DNA from: an uncultured Acinetobacter sp.
Lineage (GTDB): Bacteria > Pseudomonadota > Gammaproteobacteria > Pseudomonadales > Moraxellaceae
Reading direction: 5' to 3'
DNA length: 6,646 nt
Assembly (NCBI GenBank): GCA_900766635.1
Contig: CAAFWA010000050.1
Location: 1-6,646, forward strand
Position 1 is the first letter of the stretch. Every line of letters begins with the position of its first letter. Of the stretch, positions 1-6,095 are shown piece by piece. Under the pieces are notes generated by a model that had not been told where the DNA came from, did not search any database, and worked only from the letters and a program-made list of their open reading frames with translations. A program made the position numbers and the translations under genes.

Positions 1-19
1 CACGACGCTCTTCCGATCT
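1..19. other. Illumina TruSeq adapter remnant (sequencing artefact)
   Basis: The first 19 bases, CACGACGCTCTTCCGATCT, are identical to the 3' end of the standard Illumina TruSeq universal adapter (read 1 side). They lie exactly at the window edge, as expected for a read end whose adapter was not trimmed before assembly. They are open in the dat frame, so automatic translation would add about six false residues (HDALPI) to the partial protein. A 19-base exact match at a contig end is very unlikely to be natural sequence. The adapter match comes from memory of the adapter sequence, not from a search. Confidence 0.95.
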
Positions 20-378
20 ATCTTGCACAAAATGCGCAAGAGCGTGGTGATTATCTACAAGCTGAATTGAAAAAATTAGCGGTCGAGTTCCCATGTATTG
101 GTAACGTACGTGGTCGTGGTTTAATGATTGGTGTTGAAATCGTAGACGAGCGTAAACCTGCTGATCATATGGGTTCATTACCTGCGGACTCTCAATTGGC
201 TGCTGCGATTCAAACTGCATGTTTTAACAACCAATTGTTGTTAGAAAAAGGTGGTCGTAACGGTACAGTGATTCGCCTACTTTGCCCGTTGATCATCACG
301 CAAGAAGAATGTGAAGAAGTCATTGTACGCTTCAAAAAAGCAATTGCTGAAGCACTTGTTGCGGTTCGAGGTGCATAA
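20..378 (+). CDS. dat: Diaminobutyrate--2-oxoglutarate aminotransferase, C-terminal part (5' truncated)
   Basis: This is the last 118 or so codons of a class III PLP-dependent aminotransferase. Dat transfers an amino group from glutamate to aspartate 4-semialdehyde, giving L-2,4-diaminobutyrate and 2-oxoglutarate in the cytoplasm. The visible part is the C-terminal small domain. It has the [15 protein letters not shown] strand typical of the family, then [19 protein letters not shown] and a closing helix that ends ...AVRGA. The PLP-binding lysine and most of the enzyme lie upstream, outside the window; full-length family members are about 450 residues. The frame is open to the window edge, so a TTG or ATG inside this stretch is not the start. 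The stop at 376-378 is 2 bp before ddc, the next enzyme in the pathway, which strongly supports Dat over ornithine or acetylornithine aminotransferases. Codons before 22 are adapter or uncertain. Confidence 0.9.
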
Positions 379-380
379 TA

Positions 381-1913
381 ATGGTTGATTTTGCAGAACA
401 TCGTAAAGCTTTGCTCTGTAATGATGCTGCATCTATTGCTGACTACACGTCAGCAATGGAGCAAGCAACGCAAGCCGTTGCAGCATGGTTACAAAACGAC
501 AAAATGTACACAGGCGGTAGCATCAAAGAGCTTCGCAGTGCTATTGCATTTAATCCATCTAAAGAGGGTTTAGGTGTAGAGAAATCGCTTGAGCGTATGG
601 TTGAGCTTTTCTTAAATAAAAGCTTAAAAGTCCATCATCCACATTCGCTTGCGCATTTGCATTGCCCAACCATGGTCACAAGCCAAATCGCAGAAGTGCT
701 AATCAATGCCACCAACCAATCAATGGACTCATGGGATCAAAGCCCTGCAGGTTCATTAATGGAAGTGCAATTGATTGATTGGCTACGCCAAAAAGTCGGT
801 TATGGTGCAGGTCAAGCAGGTGTATTCACCTCAGGTGGCACACAATCAAACTTGATGGGTGTATTACTTGCTCGTGATGCATGCATTGCAAAACATTGGA
901 AAGACGAAAACGGTAATCCGTGGTCTGTTCAGCGTGATGGTATTCCAAGCGATGCGATGCGTAATGTCAAAGTCATTTGTTCTGAAAATGCGCATTTCTC
1001 TGTGCAAAAGAACATGGCAATGATGGGTATGGGTTTCCAATCTGTGGTGACTGTGCCTGTTGACGAAAACGCTCGTATGGACATGGACGCGCTTGAAAAA
1101 ACTATGGCGCATCTTCAAGCTGAAGGTAAGATCGTGGCATGTGTGGTGGCAACTGCAGGTACAACCGATGCGGGTGCGATTGATCCACTGAAAAAAGTGC
1201 GTGAAATTACCAACAAATATGGCGCGTGGATGCACATTGATGCGGCATGGGGCGGTGCGTTAATTTTATCGAACGATCACCGTGATATGTTAGATGGCAT
1301 TGAGCTATCTGACTCAGTAACGCTTGATTTCCATAAGCATTATTTCCAAACCATTTCGTGTGGTGCCTTCTTACTTAAAGATGAAGCGAACTATCGTTTT
1401 ATGCACTACGAAGCGGAATACTTAAACTCTGCTTATGACGAAGAGCATGGTGTACCTAACCTTGTGTCGAAGTCACTACAAACCACACGTCGTTTTGATG
1501 CGTTGAAATTGTGGATGACGGTTGAAGCATTAGGTGAAGAGCTTTATGGTTCAATGATCGATCACGGTGTGACCTTAACACGTGATGTTGCAGATTATAT
1601 CGAATCAACAGACGGTCTAGAGCTGTTAGTTCAACCACAATTTGCATCGGTGTTGTTCCGTGTGGTGCCTGAGGGTTACCCAACTGAGCTACTTGATACC
1701 TTAAACCAAAACGTTGCAGATGAATTGTTTGCTCGTGGTGAAGCCAATATTGGTGTAACTAAAGTTGGTCAAGTGCAATCACTTAAAATGACGACTTTAA
1801 GTCCGGTGGCAACTTTAGACAACGTGAAAAACTTGCTTGCACTTGTGCTTGCTGAGTCTGAGCGTATCAAAGGTTCAATCGCTGATGGTACGTATACACC
1901 ACCAATTGACTAA
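381..1913 (+). CDS. ddc: L-2,4-diaminobutyrate decarboxylase
   Basis: A 510-residue cytoplasmic PLP enzyme of the group II decarboxylase family (related to aromatic amino acid and glutamate decarboxylases). It decarboxylates L-2,4-diaminobutyrate to 1,3-diaminopropane, the main diamine of Acinetobacter. Visible landmarks are the TSGGTQSN loop near residues 150-157 that holds the cofactor phosphate, H205 in SENAHFS (the histidine that stacks on the PLP ring), HIDAAWGG at 285-292 with D287 contacting the pyridine nitrogen, and the DFHKH motif with K319 as the expected Schiff-base lysine. All key residues are present and the length equals the Acinetobacter enzyme as I recall it. The ATG at 381 has GAGGTG at 368-373, 7 nt upstream and inside the end of dat, and begins 2 bp after the dat stop, so the two genes form one operon and are probably translationally coupled. 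Distinguishing it from other group II decarboxylases rests mainly on the dat partner. Confidence 0.96.
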   Translation: MVDFAEHRKALLCNDAASIADYTSAMEQATQAVAAWLQNDKMYTGGSIKELRSAIAFNPSKEGLGVEKSLERMVELFLNKSLKVHHPHSLAHLHCPTMVTSQIAEVLINATNQSMDSWDQSPAGSLMEVQLIDWLRQKVGYGAGQAGVFTSGGTQSNLMGVLLARDACIAKHWKDENGNPWSVQRDGIPSDAMRNVKVICSENAHFSVQKNMAMMGMGFQSVVTVPVDENARMDMDALEKTMAHLQAEGKIVACVVATAGTTDAGAIDPLKKVREITNKYGAWMHIDAAWGGALILSNDHRDMLDGIELSDSVTLDFHKHYFQTISCGAFLLKDEANYRFMHYEAEYLNSAYDEEHGVPNLVSKSLQTTRRFDALKLWMTVEALGEELYGSMIDHGVTLTRDVADYIESTDGLELLVQPQFASVLFRVVPEGYPTELLDTLNQNVADELFARGEANIGVTKVGQVQSLKMTTLSPVATLDNVKNLLALVLAESERIKGSIADGTYTPPID

Positions 1914-1919
1914 TTGGTG
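1900..1919 (+). repeat. Inverted repeat spanning the ddc stop codon
   Basis: The arms CACCAATT (1900-1907) and AATTGGTG (1912-1919) are perfect complements around the 4-nt loop GACT. The ddc stop codon TAA (1911-1913) begins in the loop and runs into the right arm. It sits 6 nt before the terminator hairpin, so the transcript would end in two tandem stem-loops. It may stabilise the 3' end of the dat-ddc mRNA or have no role; ribosomes reaching the stop would melt it. Confidence 0.5.
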
Positions 1920-1925
1920 TGTGTC

Positions 1926-1954
1926 AAAAAAGGGGTCGCAAGACCTCTTTTTTT
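1926..1954 (+). terminator. Intrinsic terminator of the dat-ddc unit
   Basis: GGGGTC (1932-1937) pairs with GACCTC (1942-1947), with one G-T wobble, around the GNRA-type tetraloop GCAA (1938-1941). Seven T residues (1948-1954) follow, and the six A residues at 1926-1931 can extend the stem against them. The A-tract on the left also allows some termination on the opposite strand, but no gene points that way here. It starts 12 bp after the ddc stop and separates the polyamine unit from the phosphate transport unit. Confidence 0.92.
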
Positions 1955-2072
1955 ATGGTCAAAATATGAAAAATAACTGACTTAGGTGAAAGTTTTTTTA
2001 AAAAAATAAAAAGTTATAAATAAAAAATTATTGATATTCAGTATTTTATAAGATGATTGGGCTAGGTTTGAA

Positions 2073-2112
2073 TTATCATAAAAGCGTCATATTGCTGTAA
2101 CCTCTTTGTCAT
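2073..2112 (+). promoter_or_regulatory. Tandem Pho box (four PhoB half-sites) upstream of pstS
   Basis: Four 7-bp units lie at an exact 11-bp period: TTATCAT (2073-2079), GCGTCAT (2084-2090), CTGTAAC (2095-2101) and TTGTCAT (2106-2112), separated by the 4-bp spacers AAAA, ATTG and CTCT. Against the E. coli half-site CTGTCAT they match at 5, 5, 5 and 6 of 7 positions. Two such units with a 4-bp AT-rich spacer make one Pho box, the site of a PhoB dimer, so this reads as two abutting boxes. The last unit occupies the place of a -35 element, as in PhoB-activated promoters. This predicts induction of pstS when phosphate is scarce. The upstream flank (about 1960-2072) is very AT-rich, including T7A7 at 1993-2006, but I see no other defined site in it. 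Confidence 0.82.
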
Positions 2113-2116
2113 ATTT

Positions 2117-2128
2117 TAAAATCAAAAT
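2117..2128 (+). promoter_or_regulatory. Candidate -10 region of the pstS promoter
   Basis: CAAAAT (2123-2128, 4 of 6 to TATAAT) begins after a 10-nt gap from the last Pho half-site, the spacing remembered for the E. coli phoA promoter. TAAAAT (2117-2122, 5 of 6) is a better hexamer but lies only 4 nt after the half-site. No good -35 hexamer is visible, consistent with an activator-dependent promoter. With the first choice the transcript would start near 2135. The choice between the two is inference. Confidence 0.5.
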
Positions 2129-2141
2129 GCTCATATCGAAA

Positions 2142-2177
2142 AAAGTACACAACTGAACCATTCGAGTGCTGTACTTT
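2142..2177 (+). other. Stem-loop in the predicted pstS 5' leader
   Basis: AAAGTACA (2142-2149) pairs perfectly with TGTACTTT (2170-2177). Inside the loop a second stem continues: ACT and GAA (2152-2157) pair with TTC (2161-2163) and AGT (2165-2167), with G2164 bulged and the tip CCA. A small 2-by-2 internal loop joins the two stems. The structure would begin a few bases from the predicted 5' end and finish about 10 nt before the ribosome binding site, leaving that site free. A 5'-end stem that slows mRNA decay is a reasonable guess; nothing resembles a known riboswitch. Confidence 0.45.
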
Positions 2178-2187
2178 CGGTCTAATC

Positions 2188-2194
2188 AAGAGAG
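2188..2194 (+). promoter_or_regulatory. pstS ribosome binding site, decides the start codon
   Basis: The purine run AAGAGAG ends directly against the ATG at 2195, which is too close for that codon, but lies 6 nt before the in-frame ATG at 2201. This favours 2201 as the start, giving a protein that begins MRLTHI rather than MRMRLTHI. Confidence 0.6.
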
Positions 2195-2200
2195 ATGAGA

Positions 2201-3223
2201 ATGCGCTTAACCCATATAGCAATTGCACTAACAGCTTGTACGTTAGCAGCAACAACTGCGAATGCAGCACGCGACACCATTCAAATTGCCGGTTCTTCAA
2301 CGGTATTGCCTTATTCAAGTATTGTTGCAGAAGAATTTGGAAATACCTTTCCACAATTTAAAGCACCTGTAGTGGGCTCTGGTGGTTCATCAGGCGGTCT
2401 AAAACAATTCTGTAATGGTGTGGGTGACAATACGATTGATATTGCTAACTCATCACGTCAAATTAAATCAAGTGAATTAGAAAGCTGTCATCAGGCAGGC
2501 GTAAAACAAGTTTTAGAAATTAAAATTGGTTACGATGGTATTGTCTTTGCATCGAATGCCAAGAAAAGCGAATATAAATTAAAGCCATATCATGTGTTTG
2601 CAGCTTTAGCGGCAGAGTTACCATCAAAAGGTAAAATGGTAGCTAACCCGTATACCCATTGGAATCAAATTGATAAGAGCTTACCCAATGAGCCAATTAC
2701 TTTAGTGATTCCGGCATCAAATCATGGTACGCGTGAAGTGTTCCAAGAAAAAATGGTTGATGCAGGTTGTAATGCCTATGCAGCATTAAAAGCACTGGAT
2801 AAAGATGCGCACAAAAAAGCATGTAGCACGTTCCGTAAAGACGGTCGTGTGGTTGAAATTTCAGGTGACTACACTGAAACCTTAGCACGTTTAACCACAT
2901 CACCAAGTGCGGTGGGTGTTTTTGGTCTAGGCTTCTATGATCAAAACCGTGACAAGTTACGTGTTGCGACAGTGAATAATGTTGTGCCATCAGAGAAGAC
3001 CATTTTAAATGGGGCTTACCCTGTATCTCGCCCATTGTTCTTCTATGTGAAAGGCGAGCATTTAAAATCAATTAAAGGTTTAACCGAATTTACTGAATAC
3101 TTCTTAAATAAGAAAGTTTCAGGTAAAGGTTCAAAACTAGAAAAAGCAGGCTTAATCGCATTGTCTGATGCTGAACGTGCAAAAATCCTTGGCGATTTTA
3201 AAGCAGGTAAAGCGGTAAAATAA
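2201..3223 (+). CDS. pstS: Periplasmic phosphate-binding protein of the Pst ABC transporter
   Basis: A 340-residue solute-binding protein that captures inorganic phosphate in the periplasm and delivers it to the PstC-PstA channel. Residues 1-22 form a signal peptide: R2, a hydrophobic core at about 6-17, and cleavage after ANA. The mature protein opens with TIQIAGSSTVLPY (GSST at 31-34), followed by GSGGSSGG near 59-66 and DIANSSR at 80-86, all typical phosphate-contact loops of the PstS-like family. A later loop has HGTRE at 175-179, where E. coli PstS has its DGSGT-type loop. YPVSRPLFFYVKG near 273-285 is the conserved C-terminal hinge segment. Four mature cysteines (71, 96, 190, 208) could form two disulfides. 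The ATG at 2195, two codons upstream, is an alternative start. Regulation is predicted through the Pho boxes upstream, and a terminator hairpin follows 14 bp after the stop, so much of the transcription may end after this gene. Confidence 0.95.
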   Translation: MRLTHIAIALTACTLAATTANAARDTIQIAGSSTVLPYSSIVAEEFGNTFPQFKAPVVGSGGSSGGLKQFCNGVGDNTIDIANSSRQIKSSELESCHQAGVKQVLEIKIGYDGIVFASNAKKSEYKLKPYHVFAALAAELPSKGKMVANPYTHWNQIDKSLPNEPITLVIPASNHGTREVFQEKMVDAGCNAYAALKALDKDAHKKACSTFRKDGRVVEISGDYTETLARLTTSPSAVGVFGLGFYDQNRDKLRVATVNNVVPSEKTILNGAYPVSRPLFFYVKGEHLKSIKGLTEFTEYFLNKKVSGKGSKLEKAGLIALSDAERAKILGDFKAGKAVK

Positions 3224-3237
3224 TTGAAGCTTAAAAC

Positions 3238-3274
3238 GGCCAATGGAGGGCATGCCCCTGCATTGGCCTTTTTT
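3238..3274 (+). terminator. Intrinsic terminator or attenuator between pstS and pstC
   Basis: GGCCAATG (3238-3245) pairs perfectly with CATTGGCC (3261-3268). Past a G-G mismatch, AGGG (3247-3250) pairs with CCCT (3256-3259), leaving the 5-nt loop CATGC. Six T residues follow (3269-3274). No separate promoter is obvious before pstC, so the hairpin is best read as a partial terminator: it ends most pstS transcripts while read-through supplies pstC, pstA and pstB. That fits the need for far more binding protein than permease. Confidence 0.88.
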
Positions 3275-3279
3275 AAATC

Positions 3280-3302
3280 TTTTTTCAAGTCACTTGAAAA
3301 AA
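3280..3302. repeat. Perfect 23-bp palindrome upstream of pstC
   Basis: TTTTTTCAAGT (3280-3290) and ACTTGAAAAAA (3292-3302) are exact inverted repeats around the single base C3291. The palindrome starts 5 bp after the terminator T-run and ends 4 bp before the pstC Shine-Dalgarno GGAG (3307-3310). As DNA it could be a dimeric regulator site. As RNA it would form an AT-rich hairpin next to the ribosome binding site, which could lower pstC translation or protect the 5' end of a processed pstCAB mRNA. It shows no Pho box spacing. The function is unknown. Confidence 0.65.
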
Positions 3303-3315
3303 TGCTGGAGAAGAC

Positions 3316-4695
3316 ATGAATCTGCTACTTATAGGCGTATTACTGGCGTTGATTGCCATTGGCTATCAGCTCGGTTTGCGTAAAAGTCGTCAATTAGCAG
3401 GTCAGGGGAATAACTCGGCAATGCTACATTCACGCCCTGGATATTATGGTGCGTTGGTGGCGTTATGGTGTGGTATCCCTGCAATTTTAATTTTGTTGCT
3501 ATGGAACTTGATTGAGCCAAGCATTTTACGTCATGTCATCATGGACAATGTTCCAAGTGATGTGGCAGCACGCTTAGATCCTGCAAGTACAGTGGTTCTC
3601 ATGGATCGTGTACAAGCGATTGCATCAGGTTTTGGGGTGAGTGATCAACCTCTAGCCTATGAACTTGCAGCAGCAGCAGAACTTGCCAAAATGGCAACTG
3701 TGGCATCGTTTGCAAAATTTGCTGTAGTGCTTTCGGCAGCGATTGCAGGTCTTTTATTGGCGAAAAAGCGTCTTAGTCAACATTATCGTGCACGTAACCA
3801 AGTTGAAAAATTCATTAATGTCGCTTTAGCATTATGTTCAGGTGTCGCGATTTTAACGACCATCGGCATTGTGATGTCGATGTTTAGTGAAGCGATGCGC
3901 TTCTTTAGTTTTGTCAGTCCGCTTGATTTCTTCTTTGGTACAGAGTGGAATCCGGGCTTTAGTACCTCAGGTTCAGCCGATGGTCAGTATGGTTTATTAC
4001 CACTGATTTGGGGCACCTTGATGGTCAGTGGTATTGCTTTATTGGTGGCCGTGCCTGTGGGCTTAATGATTGCCATTTATTTGGCTGAATATGCGTCATC
4101 GAGTTTCCGTGCTTGGGCCAAACCTGCTATTGAAGTGTTAGCTGGTATTCCAACCATCGTCTATGGTGTATTTGCACTTATGGTGATTGGGCCATTTCTA
4201 AAAATGCTCGGTGATAGTGTTGGACTTGGGATTAATGCCACAAGTGCCTTAACTGCAGGCTTGGTGATGGGCATCATGATCATTCCCTTTGTGTCTTCTT
4301 TATCGGATGACATCATTACCCAAGTGCCACGCGCTTTACGTGATGGCTCTTTGGGCTTAGGTGCAACCAAGTCAGAAACGATTCGTCAGGTGGTGTTGCC
4401 CGCCGCATTGCCCGGCATTATTGGTGCATTTTTACTTGCCGCTTCTCGTGCCATTGGCGAAACCATGATCGTGGTACTTGCTGCAGGGAATAGCCCATTG
4501 TTACATGCCAATCCTTTAGAAGCGGTGTCTACAGTCACGATTACCATTGTGAATCAGTTAACAGGGGATACCGATTTTGCTAGTCCACAAGCCTTGGTTG
4601 CCTTTGCTTTGGGTTTAACCTTATTTGTGATCACCTTGGGTCTCAATATCATTGCACTGTATATCGTGCGTAAATATCGCGAGCAATACGAATGA
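3316..4695 (+). CDS. pstC: Phosphate ABC transporter permease PstC (long form)
   Basis: An inner-membrane subunit of the PstSCAB phosphate importer, 459 residues against about 319 in E. coli. The canonical permease core is the C-terminal part: membrane segments near 168-190, 229-257, 272-297, 308-330, 363-388 and 427-451, with the cytoplasmic EAA-type coupling loop at about 338-362 (ALRDGSLGLGATKSETIRQVVLP region), which docks on PstB. Before it lies an extra region of about 160 residues with hydrophobic segments near 2-20, 43-65 and 131-150 and a non-hydrophobic loop at 66-130. By the positive-inside rule (RKSR at 23-26, KKRLSQHYR at 150-158) that loop faces the periplasm. This resembles the N-terminal domain of long PstC proteins in pseudomonads and relatives. 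The start at 3316 has GGAG 5 nt upstream. The stop overlaps the pstA start by 4 bp. Pairing with PstA assigns it to phosphate rather than another ion. Confidence 0.95.
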   Translation: MNLLLIGVLLALIAIGYQLGLRKSRQLAGQGNNSAMLHSRPGYYGALVALWCGIPAILILLLWNLIEPSILRHVIMDNVPSDVAARLDPASTVVLMDRVQAIASGFGVSDQPLAYELAAAAELAKMATVASFAKFAVVLSAAIAGLLLAKKRLSQHYRARNQVEKFINVALALCSGVAILTTIGIVMSMFSEAMRFFSFVSPLDFFFGTEWNPGFSTSGSADGQYGLLPLIWGTLMVSGIALLVAVPVGLMIAIYLAEYASSSFRAWAKPAIEVLAGIPTIVYGVFALMVIGPFLKMLGDSVGLGINATSALTAGLVMGIMIIPFVSSLSDDIITQVPRALRDGSLGLGATKSETIRQVVLPAALPGIIGAFLLAASRAIGETMIVVLAAGNSPLLHANPLEAVSTVTITIVNQLTGDTDFASPQALVAFALGLTLFVITLGLNIIALYIVRKYREQYE

Positions 4696-6080
4696 GTACA
4701 TCACATCCATCTACGCTGCCACAGTTCGATGCTGAGGCGGCAGCGGTCGCCCGCGATAAGCGTAAACAAACCATTGCAAACTCTTTGGCTAAGCGTCACC
4801 GCAAAGAAAAAGTATTTAAAGCCTTTGGCTTTAGTGCAGTTTTGTCGGGTTTATTCTTTGTGGTGTTATTGTTCGGTAGCATTTTATACAAAGGTTTACC
4901 TGCATTTTGGCAAACCAGCATGACCCTACCAGTTCATTTTGATGCCCAACTCATCGATGCAGGTCCAAAACCTGTAGCGATGGCCGGTGAAAATCCTGCT
5001 CAATATGAACAGCGTTATATTGCATGGCAAACCAAAATGGGCATGGTCGATTGGGATGCACTGCTTGTGAATGCGATGATTGCCAAAGATCCAAGCATTG
5101 CCCAATATCGCGATGATTTATCGAGCTTATATACCAGTTCGGAAGCTTATCGCTTACGTGATATGGTGTTTAAAGACCCAAGCTTAATTGGACAAACCAA
5201 AGAAATTAATATTTTAGCGGATGCCAATATTGATGTTTGGCTTGCAGGAAATATTGATCGTGATTTACCTGATGAGCAGCAACAATTAAGCCCTGAAATT
5301 CGTCAATTGGCGGATGATTTAAAAGCCAAAGGTTTACTTGAAAACACCTTTAATACCAACATTTTCTACAGTGCAGACTCACGTAGCTCACCTGCAACAT
5401 CAGGTTTAGCCGGTGCGTTCATGGGCTCACTGTTTATGATGTTAATCGTGATTTTTATCTCAATTCCAATTGGTGTGGCATCTGCGATTTACCTTGAAGA
5501 ATTTGCACCTAAGAATGTGATTACCGATATTATTGAAGTCAACATTAACAACCTTGCTGCAGTCCCATCGATTGTATTTGGTTTATTGGGTGCAGCGATC
5601 TTTATTGGTTGGATGCATTTACCTCTTTCAGCGCCTTTAGTCGGTGGTTTAGTGCTGAGCTTAATGACTTTACCGACCGTAATTATTACTACACGTGCGT
5701 CATTAAAAGCCGTTCCACCATCGATTCGCCAAGCCGCATTAGGCTTAGGTGCATCACGCGTACAAACCGTATTTCACCATGTCTTGCCGTTGGCTTTACC
5801 CGGTATTTTAACAGGTGCGATTATTGGTGTGGCGCAAGCCTTAGGTGAAACTGCACCATTACTGTTAATTGGTATGAGTGCGTTCGTGGCGAGTGTTCCT
5901 GCAACGCCATTTGATCAATCTACAGCATTGCCGGTACAAATTTTCTTATGGCAAGGTAACGAATTACGTAACTTCTTTGAAGGACGTACTGCAGCGGCGA
6001 TTATTGTGTTATTGGCGCTGATGATTAGTTTAAATGCCTTTGCGGTTTGGTTACGTAAAAAATTCGAAGTGCGTTGGTAA
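4692..6080 (+). CDS. pstA: Phosphate ABC transporter permease PstA (long form)
   Basis: The second channel subunit of the Pst importer, 462 residues against about 296 in E. coli. A basic cytoplasmic N-terminus (RDKRK, KRHRKEK within 21-40) precedes the first membrane segment at about 46-67. A soluble stretch of about 170 residues (68-237) follows, predicted periplasmic, rich in charged and polar residues. The five remaining core segments lie near 238-266, 285-305, 313-335, 368-395 and 434-454. The EAA-type loop for PstB coupling is at about 340-366 (SIRQAALGLGASRVQTVFHHVLP region), and AQALGETAPLLLIG at 381-394 is a strong PstA signature. The extra region probably corresponds to the N-terminal domain found in other long PstA proteins. 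The start codon shares ATGA (4692-4695) with the pstC stop. There is no strong Shine-Dalgarno sequence, so translation is probably coupled to pstC. Confidence 0.95.
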   Translation: MSTSHPSTLPQFDAEAAAVARDKRKQTIANSLAKRHRKEKVFKAFGFSAVLSGLFFVVLLFGSILYKGLPAFWQTSMTLPVHFDAQLIDAGPKPVAMAGENPAQYEQRYIAWQTKMGMVDWDALLVNAMIAKDPSIAQYRDDLSSLYTSSEAYRLRDMVFKDPSLIGQTKEINILADANIDVWLAGNIDRDLPDEQQQLSPEIRQLADDLKAKGLLENTFNTNIFYSADSRSSPATSGLAGAFMGSLFMMLIVIFISIPIGVASAIYLEEFAPKNVITDIIEVNINNLAAVPSIVFGLLGAAIFIGWMHLPLSAPLVGGLVLSLMTLPTVIITTRASLKAVPPSIRQAALGLGASRVQTVFHHVLPLALPGILTGAIIGVAQALGETAPLLLIGMSAFVASVPATPFDQSTALPVQIFLWQGNELRNFFEGRTAAAIIVLLALMISLNAFAVWLRKKFEVRW

Positions 6081-6082
6081 TT

Positions 6083-6087
6083 GAGGA
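6083..6087 (+). promoter_or_regulatory. pstB ribosome binding site
   Basis: GAGGA lies 8 nt before the ATG at 6096, in the 15-bp gap after the pstA stop. It fixes the start of the truncated pstB gene and explains why pstB, unlike pstA, need not depend on coupling. Confidence 0.7.
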
Positions 6088-6095
6088 TAAAATTA

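Noticed and set aside
67..378. A complete 103-residue gene starting at the TTG at 67
   Set aside because: The same frame is open upstream to the window edge and the sequence there ([17 protein letters not shown]) continues the aminotransferase fold, so the TTG is an internal leucine codon.
864..1235. Long antisense open frame inside ddc
   Set aside because: Its product is rich in H, T and R with no recognisable domain, and the sense strand encodes a complete conserved decarboxylase. It mirrors the codon use of ddc.
2195..2200. ATG at 2195 as the pstS start
   Set aside because: The only good purine-rich site, 2188-2194, abuts this codon, whereas it is 6 nt from the ATG at 2201. The two extra residues would not change function, so this is a mild preference.
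2135..2200. Riboswitch in the pstS leader
   Set aside because: The leader is short, the stem-loop has no resemblance to a known aptamer, and there is no competing terminator or sequestered ribosome binding site.
2697..3071. Antisense open frame of 124 codons inside pstS
   Set aside because: No ribosome binding site or domain is evident and the composition is H- and L-rich as expected for the reverse of a coding region; pstS explains the stretch fully.
3294..3320. TTGAAA at 3294-3299 as a -35 element of a separate pstC promoter
   Set aside because: No TATAAT-like hexamer lies at the needed spacing; the position about 17 bp downstream is already within the pstC coding start.
3316..6080. Frameshift, fusion or misassembly as the cause of the unusually long PstC and PstA
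   Set aside because: Both frames run uninterrupted from well-placed starts, hydrophobic segments and the positive-inside rule stay consistent, base composition matches the neighbours, and long forms occur in related bacteria.
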